From contig NZ_MIHA01000024.1 of the NCBI RefSeq assembly GCF_001722335.1, positions 1 through 64,000 on the forward strand: a stretch of 64,000 nucleotides of DNA. Reading direction: 5' to 3'. Positions 25,858 through 33,855 of the stretch are shown here, piece by piece. Every line of letters starts with the position of its first letter. Position 1 is the stretch's first letter. The translations under genes were made by a program, and so were the position numbers. This stretch comes from Mycolicibacterium flavescens (GTDB lineage Bacteria; Actinomycetota; Actinomycetes; Mycobacteriales; Mycobacteriaceae). The notes under the pieces were generated by a model. The model was not told where the DNA came from, did no database searches, and saw only the letters and a program-made list of their open reading frames with translations.

Positions 25858-27192
25858 ATGAGCACCCCGACCATCACCGACGTGACCGTGATCCCGATCG
25901 CCGGTCACGACAGCATGCTGCTGAACCTCAGCGGCGCGCACGGCCCGTTCTTCACCCGCAACCTGGTGGTGCTGACCGACAGCGACGGCAACAAAGGCGT
26001 CGGCGAAGTGCCCGGCGGCGAACCGATCCGGCGCACCCTCGAGGACGCCGGCGCGATCGTCACCGGCCGCCGCGTCGGCGATCACCACGCCGTGCTCAAC
26101 GACATGCGCCGCGCGTTCAGCGACCGCGACGCCGGCGGCCGCGGCGCGCAGACATTCGACCTGCGGGTCGCGGTGCACGCGGTGACCGCGTTGGAGTCGG
26201 CGCTGCTGGACCTGCTGGGCAAGCACCTCGGCGTGCCGGTCGCGGCGCTGCTCGGCGACGGGCAGCAGCGCGCGCGGGTGCAGGCGCTGGGATATCTGTT
26301 CTTCGTCGGTGACCGCACCCGCACGGATCTGGCCTACCGGTCACCGGCCGACGAGGCACCCGACGCCGACGAGTGGCTGCGGGTGCGGCACGAGGAGGCG
26401 CTGACACCGGAGGCCGTCGTCCGCCTGGCCGAGGCCGCCCGCGACCGGTACGGGTTCCACGACTTCAAGCTCAAGGGCGGTGTGCTGCCCGCCGCCGAGG
26501 AGGCCAAGGCCGTCATCGCGCTGCACGAACGCTTCCCGGACGCGCGGATCACGTTGGACCCCAACGGCGGCTGGCTGCTGGCCGACGCGATCACGACGTG
26601 CCGCGAGCTGCGCGACGTGCTGGCCTACGCCGAGGACCCCGTGGGACCCGAACGCGGCTTCTCCGGCCGCGAGGTGATGGCCGAGTTCAAGCGCGCCACC
26701 GGGTTGCCGACCGCGACGAACATGATCGGCACCGACTGGCGCGAGCTCGGCCATGCGATCCGCGCCAACGCCGTCGACATCCCGCTGGCCGACCCGCACT
26801 TCTGGACGATGGCCGGGTCAGTGCGCGTCGCGCAGATCTGTGACGCGTGGGGGCTGACGTGGGGGTCGCACTCCAACAACCATTTCGACGTGTCGCTGGC
26901 GATGTTCACCCACGTCGCGGCCGCCGCCCCGGGCGCCATCACCGCGATCGACACGCACTGGATCTGGCAGGACGGCCAGCGAATCACCAAGCGGCCGTTC
27001 GAGATCGTCGACGGGTACCTCAGCGTGCCCGCGGCGCCGGGGCTGGGCGTGGAACTCGACGACGACGCGGTCGCCGCCGCGCACGAGCTGTATCTGCGCG
27101 AAGGCCTCGGCGCCCGCGACGACGCGGTCGCGATGCAGTACCTGATCCCGGGCTGGACCTTCGACAGCAAGCGTCCGGCGTTGCAGCGATGA
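25858..27192 (+). CDS. Glucarate dehydratase-like enolase-superfamily enzyme (copy 2)
   Basis: A 444-residue enolase-superfamily dehydratase closer in outline to classical GlucD than the copy at 3045, with the [17 protein letters not shown]-terminal capping segment. Catalytic features are DFKLKGG (Lys204/Lys206), [24 protein letters not shown] and general base His338 in [10 protein letters not shown]. It should dehydrate glucarate or a related aldarate to 5-keto-4-deoxyglucarate. No second kdgD is nearby, so its product may feed the kdgD operon at 2113. It overlaps the next gene by 4 nt (ATGA). Confidence 0.87.
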   Translation: MSTPTITDVTVIPIAGHDSMLLNLSGAHGPFFTRNLVVLTDSDGNKGVGEVPGGEPIRRTLEDAGAIVTGRRVGDHHAVLNDMRRAFSDRDAGGRGAQTFDLRVAVHAVTALESALLDLLGKHLGVPVAALLGDGQQRARVQALGYLFFVGDRTRTDLAYRSPADEAPDADEWLRVRHEEALTPEAVVRLAEAARDRYGFHDFKLKGGVLPAAEEAKAVIALHERFPDARITLDPNGGWLLADAITTCRELRDVLAYAEDPVGPERGFSGREVMAEFKRATGLPTATNMIGTDWRELGHAIRANAVDIPLADPHFWTMAGSVRVAQICDAWGLTWGSHSNNHFDVSLAMFTHVAAAAPGAITAIDTHWIWQDGQRITKRPFEIVDGYLSVPAAPGLGVELDDDAVAAAHELYLREGLGARDDAVAMQYLIPGWTFDSKRPALQR

Positions 27193-28154
27193 AGGTCGTG
27201 ATCGCCGACGCGAACCTGGTGCCGCACCGGTCCCGGTTGGAGGCCGCATTGCCGGACGGGTGCGCTGTGGAGTGGTTCCCGGGCGGCGCGCCGGCGGAGT
27301 CGCTGCGTGACGCGACGGTGTACGTCGGGAGCCGGTTCACCGCCGAGATGGCGGCGACGGCCGAGAAGCTGCGGCTGATCCACGTCGCGGGCGCCGGCAC
27401 CGACAAGATCGACTTCGCCGCGGTGTCGTCGGATGTGCTGGTGGCGAACACGTTCCACCACGAGCGGTCGATCGCCGAGTACATCGTGGCGGCGGCGGTG
27501 CTGCTGCGCCGCGACTTCCTCGCCCAGGACCGCGCGTTGCGGGAAGGCCGGTGGGCGACGCCGGTGTACGACCCCGCGATCCCGCAGTTGCCGACGCTGG
27601 GCGACGCGCGGATCGGGTTCGTCGGGTTCGGGCACATCGGCCGGGCGGCCTGGGATCTGTTCCGCGCGTTCGGATGTAGTGGCGCCGCGGTGACCGGTTC
27701 GGGTCGGGTGCCCGAGTGCGGGCTGGACTGGGCGGACGACACGGGGTCGTTGGACCGGCTGCTGCGCGAGTGCGACGTCGCGGTGGTGTCGGCGCCGCTG
27801 ACCGAGCAGACGACGGGCATGATCGGCGCCGAACAGTTGCGGCTGCTGGGCGCCGACGGTGTGCTGATCAACGTCGGGCGCGGTCCGCTGGTGCAGGAAC
27901 GGGGGCTGTATGACGCCCTGTCGGGCAAGGTGATTCGCGCTGCGGCGATCGACGTGTGGTACCGCTACCCGTCGGACGGCCCGTGCGCGCCCAGTGAACT
28001 GCCGTTCGCGGAGTTGCCGAACGTCTTGATGACGCCGCACTCGTCGGGCGTCACGCGGGACACGTTCGAAGGCCGCGCCGACGACATCGCCGCCAACATC
28101 GGCCGGCTGTCGCGGGGCGAGGCGCTGACGAACGTCGTCAATCAGCGCAGGTAA
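27189..28154 (+). CDS. D-2-hydroxyacid dehydrogenase-like protein
   Basis: A 321-residue NAD(P)-binding protein. The Rossmann motif is [17 protein letters not shown], the catalytic Arg is in NVGRGPLVQ and His in MTPHSSGVT. The usual Glu region DVFxxEP reads [11 protein letters not shown], as in a branch of the family that includes phosphonate-pathway dehydrogenases. Translation is coupled to the dehydratase by an ATGA overlap, and it is the last gene of the operon. Its 3' end overlaps the convergent M15-like gene by 13 nt. Substrate unknown. Confidence 0.82.
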   Translation: MKVVIADANLVPHRSRLEAALPDGCAVEWFPGGAPAESLRDATVYVGSRFTAEMAATAEKLRLIHVAGAGTDKIDFAAVSSDVLVANTFHHERSIAEYIVAAAVLLRRDFLAQDRALREGRWATPVYDPAIPQLPTLGDARIGFVGFGHIGRAAWDLFRAFGCSGAAVTGSGRVPECGLDWADDTGSLDRLLRECDVAVVSAPLTEQTTGMIGAEQLRLLGADGVLINVGRGPLVQERGLYDALSGKVIRAAAIDVWYRYPSDGPCAPSELPFAELPNVLMTPHSSGVTRDTFEGRADDIAANIGRLSRGEALTNVVNQRR

Positions 28155-28756
28155 GTCTGGCCCTCCGACGGGAACCCGCCGCCGGCGGTGGCGATGTGGA
28201 CGTGGTCGTAGTGGTCGGCGGTGTCCGAGCCGCGGCTCGCCATCATGCGCTTCGAACCGTCGGGCTTGTAGAGGGTCTGCCGCCAGATCGCGTGGACCAG
28301 ACCGAAACGCTCGGCGTTGTCGAGCACGTAGGCCAGCACGCTGTCGCCGAGCGCCTTACCCTCGGCCGAGCGGGCGTTCGGGATCATCACGTCGATCGCC
28401 AGGCCGTGCGGATGCCACTTCAACGGGTCCGAGCGGACCCCGCCGATGTCGAGGATCTCGGGGAACGTCGCGCTCACCGCGCGGGCCGCCAGGATCGTGT
28501 TGACCTGCAGCCCGGTCTCCTTCGCGACACCGTGCGGCAGCGTGGGGGCAGGGGCGGGCGGGGCGGGCGGTTGCGCGGCCATCAGGTGCATCTGGGGCGC
28601 CGGGCTCGGCGGTGCGGGCTCGACGGCCGGCGCCGCCTCTGTGACGTGCGGCGCGGCGTCTGCGCCGACGACAAACATCGTCGCGGCGGAGACCACTCCC
28701 GCGACGAGGACCAACCGCGGCCACTGCCGCGTCCTGGCTGCCGAATGCCTTCCCAT
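28142..28756 (-). CDS. Exported protein with an M15-peptidase-like C-terminal domain
   Basis: A 204-residue protein with a signal peptide or anchor (WPRLVLVAGVVSAATMFVVGADA), a Pro/Ala-rich linker (about 35-75) and a compact C-terminal domain. There HPHGLAIDVMIPN and DHYDHVHIA give the HxxxxxxD...HxH zinc-ligand pattern of LAS/M15 (VanY-like) peptidases. Related mycobacterial exported proteins of this size exist. A cell-wall peptidase or binding role is inferred; the catalytic acid was not identified. It overlaps the dehydrogenase gene on the other strand by 13 nt. Confidence 0.72.
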   Translation of the reverse strand: MGRHSAARTRQWPRLVLVAGVVSAATMFVVGADAAPHVTEAAPAVEPAPPSPAPQMHLMAAQPPAPPAPAPTLPHGVAKETGLQVNTILAARAVSATFPEILDIGGVRSDPLKWHPHGLAIDVMIPNARSAEGKALGDSVLAYVLDNAERFGLVHAIWRQTLYKPDGSKRMMASRGSDTADHYDHVHIATAGGGFPSEGQTYLR

Positions 28757-28945
28757 CGGGGCCGCAGCCTATAGACCGCTCCCCTGGGAAGACCAAATCA
28801 CCGATCTGCGCCCGCGGCGGCTTCTTGGCTGCAAAGCACCAGGTCAACCCGGGTTACCGGTGGCCTTGCACCGCCGTACCAATCGTGGTGAGCGTCATGC
28901 GGGGCGGCCGACTGTGACGCCGCCCTGATCTTGGGGCGTCGAAAT

Positions 28946-28991
28946 TGCGCTCAGGGTCGTGGTTGATTCGCCCGCAACAGCCCTGAGCGCA
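28946..28991. repeat. Inverted repeat, 11-bp arms, 24-nt loop
   Basis: TGCGCTCAGGG (28946-28956) pairs with CCCTGAGCGCA (28981-28991). It stands 15 nt past the 3' end of the epimerase pseudogene in a 250-nt interval that holds no other feature. It may be a transcription terminator without a U-tract. Similar long-loop inverted repeats are at 57557 and 63044. Confidence 0.65.
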
Positions 28992-29006
28992 GAATCGGTG
29001 CCGGCA

Positions 29007-29735
29007 CTAGCCCAGTGTCGTCAGGCCCTTGCGGTACGACGGCCACCGCGGCCGCCACCCGAGTTCGTTCGCGGCGCGGTCGTTCGACACCCGCATCGAC
29101 ATGTCGAGCATCTGTGACCCGGCGAACGGCGCGCCCAGACGCACCACCGCGGCCGGCAACCGCACCGGACGCGGCGCGCCGGCAGCGGCAGCATCCTGCG
29201 CTTGAGCATCGTGACGAACATGTCCGACGCACCCGGACCGTAGAAGATCCCGTACCTCAGCGCGACCACATCCACGTGCTCCGCGGCAAAAGCGAGGTTC
29301 TCCGCCCCGGCCATCGCGGCGATCGCCGGATCGGAGCGGTCGCCGCGCAGCACCCCGAACGGCCGCTCCTCGGTGATCTTCGCGCCGCCGTGGTCGGCCA
29401 ACCCGTAACCGAGGATCAGCGATTGGGTGACGAACCGGCGCGCACCGAGTGCCGCGGCCGCGTCGAGCAGATTCGCGGTGCCCTGTGTCCGCAGCGCATT
29501 CATGCGACGAACTCCCTTGCCGCCCTAGCGGGTCGGCGCTGTGCCCCTCGACCGCTCTCAAGACAGCATCCCGATCGAGCGCATCAGCGAGAACCGCTGT
29601 TGCGCCGGAGGATTCGACTACTTCAGCCCCCGCCGCGCTGTGCACGAGGCCGAGCACGTCAGGACCCGCCGCGCGCAACCTCTGCAACAGGGGACGACCG
29701 ATGACTCCGCTGGCACCTGCGAGCAGTACGCGCAC
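29007..29735 (-). pseudogene. Broken NAD-dependent epimerase/dehydratase gene
   Basis: Three pieces of one extended SDR protein lie in two frames. Residues MRVLLAGASGVIGRPLLQ... up to VEGHSADPL are in the frame that starts at 29735. The middle part (NALRTQGTANLL to MLKRRMLPLPA) is in the frame read from 29503. The end (RLPAAVVRLGAPFAG to NELGWRPRWPSYRKGL) is back in the first frame. Against the usual ~300-residue length, segments seem missing at both joints (about 29510-29530 and about 29170-29185). The conserved Rossmann start and the ELGWRPRxPSxR end make the family clear. Confidence 0.8.
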
Positions 29736-29845
29736 TGCGAACCTCTTCCCACTCTCACTTTACGACAGGGGGTGGGGCTTGCGGCAAGGCCGGGGATCTG
29801 CTGCACAATCGTCCGGCCACGAACCACGACGGATGGAGAACCGCT

Positions 29846-30274
29846 GTGCCGAACCCCCCGAAACCCTTCGAAGTCCACGAGTCCGGCGCCTACTTGCACG
29901 GCACCAAGGCCGACCTGAAAGTGGGTGACTACCTGGTGCCGGGCCGGCCGTCGAACTTCGACAAGACCCGCACCATGAACCACGTCTACTTTACGCAGAC
30001 GCTTGACGCCGCGGTGTGGGGAGCCGAACTGGCGCCGGGCGACGGGCCCGGCCGCATCTACATCGTCGAACCCGAAGGCCCGATCGAGGACGACCCGAAC
30101 GTCACCGACAAGAAGCTGCCGGGCAACCCGACGCGGTCCTACCGCTCGCGCCATCCGGTCCGCATCGTCGGCGAACTCACCGACTGGGTCGGGCACCCGC
30201 CCGAGCAGATACAGGCGATGCTCGACGGCCTGGCCGACCTGCAGCGCCGCGGTGAGGCCGTCATCTACGACTGA
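29846..30274 (+). CDS. arr: NAD+-rifampin ADP-ribosyltransferase
   Basis: A 142-residue Arr enzyme. It transfers ADP-ribose from NAD+ to the ansa-chain hydroxyl of rifamycins and so inactivates them. PFEVHESGAYLHGTKADL, NHVYFTQTLDAAVWGAELA and EDDPNVTDKKLPGNPTRSYR are almost as in the M. smegmatis enzyme, and the length is the same. GTG start with GGAG upstream. The gene is chromosomal here, alone, with no integron or transposon features around it, so it is probably an intrinsic gene of the species. Confidence 0.96.
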   Translation: MPNPPKPFEVHESGAYLHGTKADLKVGDYLVPGRPSNFDKTRTMNHVYFTQTLDAAVWGAELAPGDGPGRIYIVEPEGPIEDDPNVTDKKLPGNPTRSYRSRHPVRIVGELTDWVGHPPEQIQAMLDGLADLQRRGEAVIYD

Positions 30275-30277
30275 GGA

Positions 30278-30424
30278 CTACTTCCAGTGGCCGCCGTGCT
30301 GGCTGCACACCACACCGGTGCTGTTGCACTTGCTGCACGTCAGCTTGCCGCCGATTCCGCTCGCGCGGCCGCCGTTGCAGCCGGAGCAGTCATGCAGCGG
30401 CCGATGACACTTCTTGCATTCCAC
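30278..30424 (-). CDS. Small cysteine-rich zinc-ribbon protein
   Basis: A 48-residue protein VECKKCHRPLHDCSGCNGG...LTCSKCNSTGVVCSQHGGHWK with five CxxC-type or single Cys ligands, so probably two zinc sites. Such mini-proteins are common in mycobacteria, with no known role. The GTG at 30424 is preferred since GGGAGG lies 7 nt before it; the frame is open for 21 codons further up, but without a ribosome-binding site. It is convergent with arr (gap 3 nt). Confidence 0.75.
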   Translation of the reverse strand: MECKKCHRPLHDCSGCNGGRASGIGGKLTCSKCNSTGVVCSQHGGHWK

Positions 30425-30511
30425 GGTGAAACCTCCCGGTCGGAAACCCTGCTCGTGCATCGTCGCCGAGGCGGCGGCGCCGGACAATCGGTCGTTCGGC
30501 TGACACCGGCC

Positions 30512-31975
30512 TCAGCACCGGATCATGGCCCGCGGGTCGGTGGTGTTGTCCAGCCACTTGCCGTACGCATCACCACCTGCGGCCCGCACCGCGGCGCACA
30601 CCTGCGACGGGGTACGGCCGGCCGGTCGGTACACGGCGTAGATGGGGTTGCCGGCGTCGTCGCGGGGGCGCAGCGACGAACACGACTCGTCGGTGCGCAG
30701 GTACGACGAACCCGGGTGCATATTCAGGTGGCGCTGGATCTCCGACGCGTACCGGCCGGGCGTTACGGCGTTGGCCAGCACCACGATTCCCGAACCGTCG
30801 CACGGCGGGTGGCTCATCGGGACGCTGACGTTGAGGTCGTTGGACGACTTCTGCGGGCCGGATCCGGGCGCCGGTCCGCTGTCCGCGTCCCCACCGGAGT
30901 TGCCGTAGCTTTCGATGACGGTGTCGGGCGCCTTCGACGAACCTGCGCTGTCCCCGCCGCCGGCGTTGAGGCCGATCGCCACCGCGATCAGGATCGCGAC
31001 CAAGCCCGCCGCACCGCCGAAGTAGAGCAGATTGCGGGACGGAGCACTGCTAGGGCGGGCCGCGGGAGGTGGTGCGGCGGGGCGGGTCACGACGCCGCCG
31101 ACCGGGCCGGGGTCGAAGCCGCCTGCTGCGGCACTGGCCCCGCTGAACGACGGAACCGATTGCAGCGGCGGAGGACTCGACGCCGCGGGCGTCTCCCCGA
31201 TGATCTCGATGACGGTCGGCGGCAGCTGCTCGGTGAGGAAAACCCGCAGTGCGTTGTACATGCCGACGCCCTCGACACCGCGGGTGCTCATGTAGTTCCG
31301 CAGCAGTTGCGGGTTGAAGTCCGGCCGGTCCAGTATCGCCTTGACGGCGGGCCAGCCCACCGAGGGCAACTGCGTGCAGTACTCCTCCAGCTGAGTCTCG
31401 ATCGCCGAGTTGACCGCGGACGTCAACCGGCCCCGGTCCACGCCGGCCGGGTCCCGCCCGGCCTGCAGCGCGGCCGCCCGCACCACCTCGTCGGCGGTCG
31501 GGATCAAATCCGGCATGTTGTCGATGTAGCGCGGATGGGGTGCGATGAGCCCGGTGTCGACCTGGTACGGCTCGGGCGCTGGTCCGATTTTGTCGAGGAT
31601 GCCTTCACGGATCTGGTTGGCGACGAGATCGGGGATGACCTGTTGCAGCACTTCGGCGAACCGGTTGTGCACGGCCGCGCCCGCCGGCCCGCAGGTGCTC
31701 AGGTAGTCGGTGAACAGTTGCGGGGTGAAGTCCGGCCGGTCGAGCACCGCCTTCATCTGCGCCCAGTCAAGCTGGGTGACGTTCTGGCAGTACTGCTGCA
31801 GCTGATATTCGGCGGCAGCGGAGATGCCGTTCATCATCGCCTGCAGGTCCACGCTGGACGCGTCGCGGCCGGCGCGCCGCAGCGCTTCGGCAGCGACATC
31901 GTCGTATCCGATCAGCCGCCCCTCCATGTGCGCTTTGATGCTGGTGTCCGGGCGGATCGGGCCGTAACTCGTCAC
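30512..31975 (-). CDS. Membrane protein with duplicated cytosolic domain and four-cysteine ectodomain
   Basis: A 487-residue protein. Two copies of a ~95-residue helical domain lie at about 25-115 and 161-256 (both contain AGRD, QLxxYC, KAxLDRPDFxPQL and YxST). A Pro/Ala-rich linker, one membrane helix (about 315-338), a disordered segment and an external domain (387-487) with Cys392, 432, 460 and 487 follow. The external domain is nearly the same as that of the Ser/Thr kinase at 39975. GTG start overlaps the stop of the upstream gene (GTGA). It is the last gene of the FtsK-type operon. I do not know the family; a role as sensor or scaffold is inferred. Confidence 0.82.
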   Translation of the reverse strand: MTSYGPIRPDTSIKAHMEGRLIGYDDVAAEALRRAGRDASSVDLQAMMNGISAAAEYQLQQYCQNVTQLDWAQMKAVLDRPDFTPQLFTDYLSTCGPAGAAVHNRFAEVLQQVIPDLVANQIREGILDKIGPAPEPYQVDTGLIAPHPRYIDNMPDLIPTADEVVRAAALQAGRDPAGVDRGRLTSAVNSAIETQLEEYCTQLPSVGWPAVKAILDRPDFNPQLLRNYMSTRGVEGVGMYNALRVFLTEQLPPTVIEIIGETPAASSPPPLQSVPSFSGASAAAGGFDPGPVGGVVTRPAAPPPAARPSSAPSRNLLYFGGAAGLVAILIAVAIGLNAGGGDSAGSSKAPDTVIESYGNSGGDADSGPAPGSGPQKSSNDLNVSVPMSHPPCDGSGIVVLANAVTPGRYASEIQRHLNMHPGSSYLRTDESCSSLRPRDDAGNPIYAVYRPAGRTPSQVCAAVRAAGGDAYGKWLDNTTDPRAMIRC

Positions 31976-32337
31976 GACCGCAACGGCTTCAGACCGTCGG
32001 CAAGTTGTTTGGTGCCGATGTAGGTGATCACCGCGCCGGCCAGCAGGATCAGGAAGCCGAGGCCCACCAGGCCCGCACCGAAGATGGACACCAAGCCGAT
32101 CACCACGGTGCAGACCTGCAGCATGTTCGCCAGGCCGGTCTTGTCGTTCAGGGTGTTGTAGCTGACGGCCAGCGCGCCGGCATTACCGAGCACCAACAGC
32201 AGGGTCAGAATCCCGAGGATGCCGCCGAACGCCAATCCCAGCGCGATCAGCAGCTGCAACACCAGACCGCCTGCGGCGATCGAGATTCCGCGCTTGCGCA
32301 GAACCTGCTGGGTGCGCGACGAGTTCATCTCGGTCAT
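31972..32337 (-). CDS. Small four-helix membrane protein
   Basis: A 121-residue protein with a short basic N-terminus (SSRTQQVLRKRG) and about four hydrophobic helices (GLVLQLLIALGLAFGGILGI, TLLLVLGNAGALAVSY, LANMLQVCTVVIGLVSIFGA, LVGLGFLILLAGAVITYIG, in part adjoining). No family recognised. The ATG at 32337 overlaps the stop of the WXG100-like gene (ATGA) and its own stop overlaps the next start (GTGA), so it is tightly coupled on both sides. It could be the membrane part that the soluble FtsK-type ATPase works with. Confidence 0.8.
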   Translation of the reverse strand: MTEMNSSRTQQVLRKRGISIAAGGLVLQLLIALGLAFGGILGILTLLLVLGNAGALAVSYNTLNDKTGLANMLQVCTVVIGLVSIFGAGLVGLGFLILLAGAVITYIGTKQLADGLKPLRS

Positions 32338-32600
32338 CGGCCGAGGTACGCCTGTAGCTGCTGCGCCTTGCGGGTCAGCATGCGCTGGCTTTCGTCGCTG
32401 ACCGTCTCGATCTGTTTGGCCATCCGGGCGATCGCCTCGAGGTTCTTCTCGAAGTCGCGGCGCACATTGTCGTTCCACTGGCTGCTGTTGAGCGCGCTGC
32501 GGACCTTGCGGATCGACTGGTCGATGGACTGCCCGGCATTCCTGAGTTCACGGGCCATGGCGAGCAGCGCCGCCGGGTCCGTGTCGATACGCCCTGCCAT
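32334..32600 (-). CDS. WXG100-like small helical protein
   Basis: An 88-residue, all-helical protein of ESAT-6/WXG100 size. It has helix 1 (DPAALLAMARELRNAGQSIDQSIRKVRSAL), a turn with a central Trp (SSQWND, in place of WxG) and helix 2 (VRRDFEKNLEAIARMAKQIETVSDESQRML). The C-terminal YxxxD/E secretion motif is not evident. Upstream partners include a second tiny helical protein and an FtsK/EccC-type ATPase, which supports a type-VII-like link. Assignment to the family is by size, helix pattern and position of the Trp. Confidence 0.72.
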   Translation of the reverse strand: MAGRIDTDPAALLAMARELRNAGQSIDQSIRKVRSALNSSQWNDNVRRDFEKNLEAIARMAKQIETVSDESQRMLTRKAQQLQAYLGR

Positions 32601-32627
32601 CTGGATCTCCTATCTCAAAGGTGCTCT

Positions 32628-32840
32628 CTACAAAAGCTTCTTGGCTTCATCGAACGCGGCGTCGAGTCGCTTGAGGTCGGCGTCGAAGCGGCGGTCCTCC
32701 TGTTCGAGTTCATCGAAGAGTTTGTCCTCGAACCGGTCTGCGGCCGCGTCCGACCACAACGACCGCGCGTGCAGGCGGGCTTGGCGCCGCGAGCCGCGGT
32801 GCCGCTCCAACATGCTGATCTGTCCGCTGATCCAACTCAT
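32628..32840 (-). CDS. Tiny helical protein, possible WXG100-like partner
   Basis: A 70-residue, highly charged helical protein. After a short N-terminus the sequence SLWSDAAADRFEDKLFDELEQEDRRF resembles the turn and second helix of WXG100 proteins (W-S-D instead of W-x-G). It starts 1 nt after the stop of the coiled-coil protein gene and lies 27 nt before the 88-residue WXG100-like gene. It may form a heterodimer with that protein or act as a chaperone for the coiled-coil protein. No family assigned. Confidence 0.7.
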   Translation of the reverse strand: MSWISGQISMLERHRGSRRQARLHARSLWSDAAADRFEDKLFDELEQEDRRFDADLKRLDAAFDEAKKLL

Positions 32841-32841
32841 G

Positions 32842-33852
32842 TCACCCTCCGATGATCCGGGCCGGCACGTAGTCGAAGTGCGCCTCGCGCCGCAGAAAGA
32901 TGCGGTGGTAGCCGTTGGTCACATCGAATGTCCCGTCGGGCAGCGGCGACAACGCGACCGCGTCGTCGCCGAAGAACCCGCGGTAGGTCTGGGCGTACGA
33001 CCGGGCACCCGAACGCCCCTCGGCCGCGTCGCGCCGCTCGAGGTAGTCGAGCGGGTCGTCCTTGCGCTCCATCGCCGGAATCACCACGTCGTCGAGCGCG
33101 TTGACCGCCCACCGCAGGTCGGCGACCGGATGCTTGTTCGGGTTGTCGGCGAACGCGGCCGTCGAGGTGATGCCGCCGTCGTCGGCGATGGCGGACAGCG
33201 GAATCAGCGCGTACCCGGCGGGTATCCACGACGGCACCTCGACCCCCGGGCGGTCCCGCCACGAGGCCGGCGCGGACGTTGCGGCGACCCCCGCGCTCGT
33301 CGCCGCGCTGCCGAAGCCCATTCCCGCCGAGGGACCGGAGTCGAAAAGGATTCCGCCGCCGCTGCTTCCGGTACCTGAGAGCAGCGTCGTCGTCGGCACA
33401 TACGTCGACGCCTTCTGGTATCCCTCGCTGCGTTCGGCCGCGGTGCGCAGCAGCTTCCGCCCGTCGAGCAGGATCTCCGACATCTTGGTGGTGTAGCGGG
33501 ACTGGGCGTGACGGAACTGCGCCGCCGCTTCGGCGATCATCGCGCGGCCGCGCAGCGCGCGCTGCAACTCGGCTTCACACTGCTGCACCTGACGTCGGTA
33601 GCCGCCGCAGTCGCCGCCGGACTCGCCGCGTTCGGCGGCCTCGGCGGCCTGCTGCTCGCACGAGCCGAGTTGTTCCATCGCGCGGGTCAGGGCGCGGCGC
33701 CGGTCGGCGACCCGGTCGTCGGCCTCCGCGGAGACCTTCGCGATGCTGCGCGCGACGTCGCGGGTCAGCTCGGCATGCTCGGTCTCGTACTGCTTGATCC
33801 GGGGTTTGAGGTAGTCGAAGACGGACTGTTCGACCTTCGCGCGATCGGCCAT
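32842..33852 (-). CDS. Coiled-coil protein with ParB-like C-terminal motif, putative type-VII-like substrate
   Basis: A 336-residue protein. Residues 1-145 form long charged helices (coiled coil), 155-198 a Gly/Ser/Ala-rich linker, and 205-336 a globular domain ending in DGTFDVTNGYHRIFLRREA and DYVPARIIGG. That ending resembles the NGxHRxxA...VPARI pattern of ParB/sulfiredoxin-fold domains. The layout (helical N-domain, flexible linker, C-domain, small helical partner genes) recalls LXG-type secreted effectors. No signal peptide. It starts 3 nt after the FtsK-type gene. The function is unknown; effector or structural role are both possible. Confidence 0.75.
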   Translation of the reverse strand: MADRAKVEQSVFDYLKPRIKQYETEHAELTRDVARSIAKVSAEADDRVADRRRALTRAMEQLGSCEQQAAEAAERGESGGDCGGYRRQVQQCEAELQRALRGRAMIAEAAAQFRHAQSRYTTKMSEILLDGRKLLRTAAERSEGYQKASTYVPTTTLLSGTGSSGGGILFDSGPSAGMGFGSAATSAGVAATSAPASWRDRPGVEVPSWIPAGYALIPLSAIADDGGITSTAAFADNPNKHPVADLRWAVNALDDVVIPAMERKDDPLDYLERRDAAEGRSGARSYAQTYRGFFGDDAVALSPLPDGTFDVTNGYHRIFLRREAHFDYVPARIIGG

Positions 33853-33855
33853 CGG

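Noticed and set aside
25858..27192. Mandelate racemase or muconate cycloisomerase
   Set aside because: The KxK motif, the HSN motif and the overall capping sequence fit the glucarate dehydratase subgroup better, and the neighbours are aldarate-type genes.
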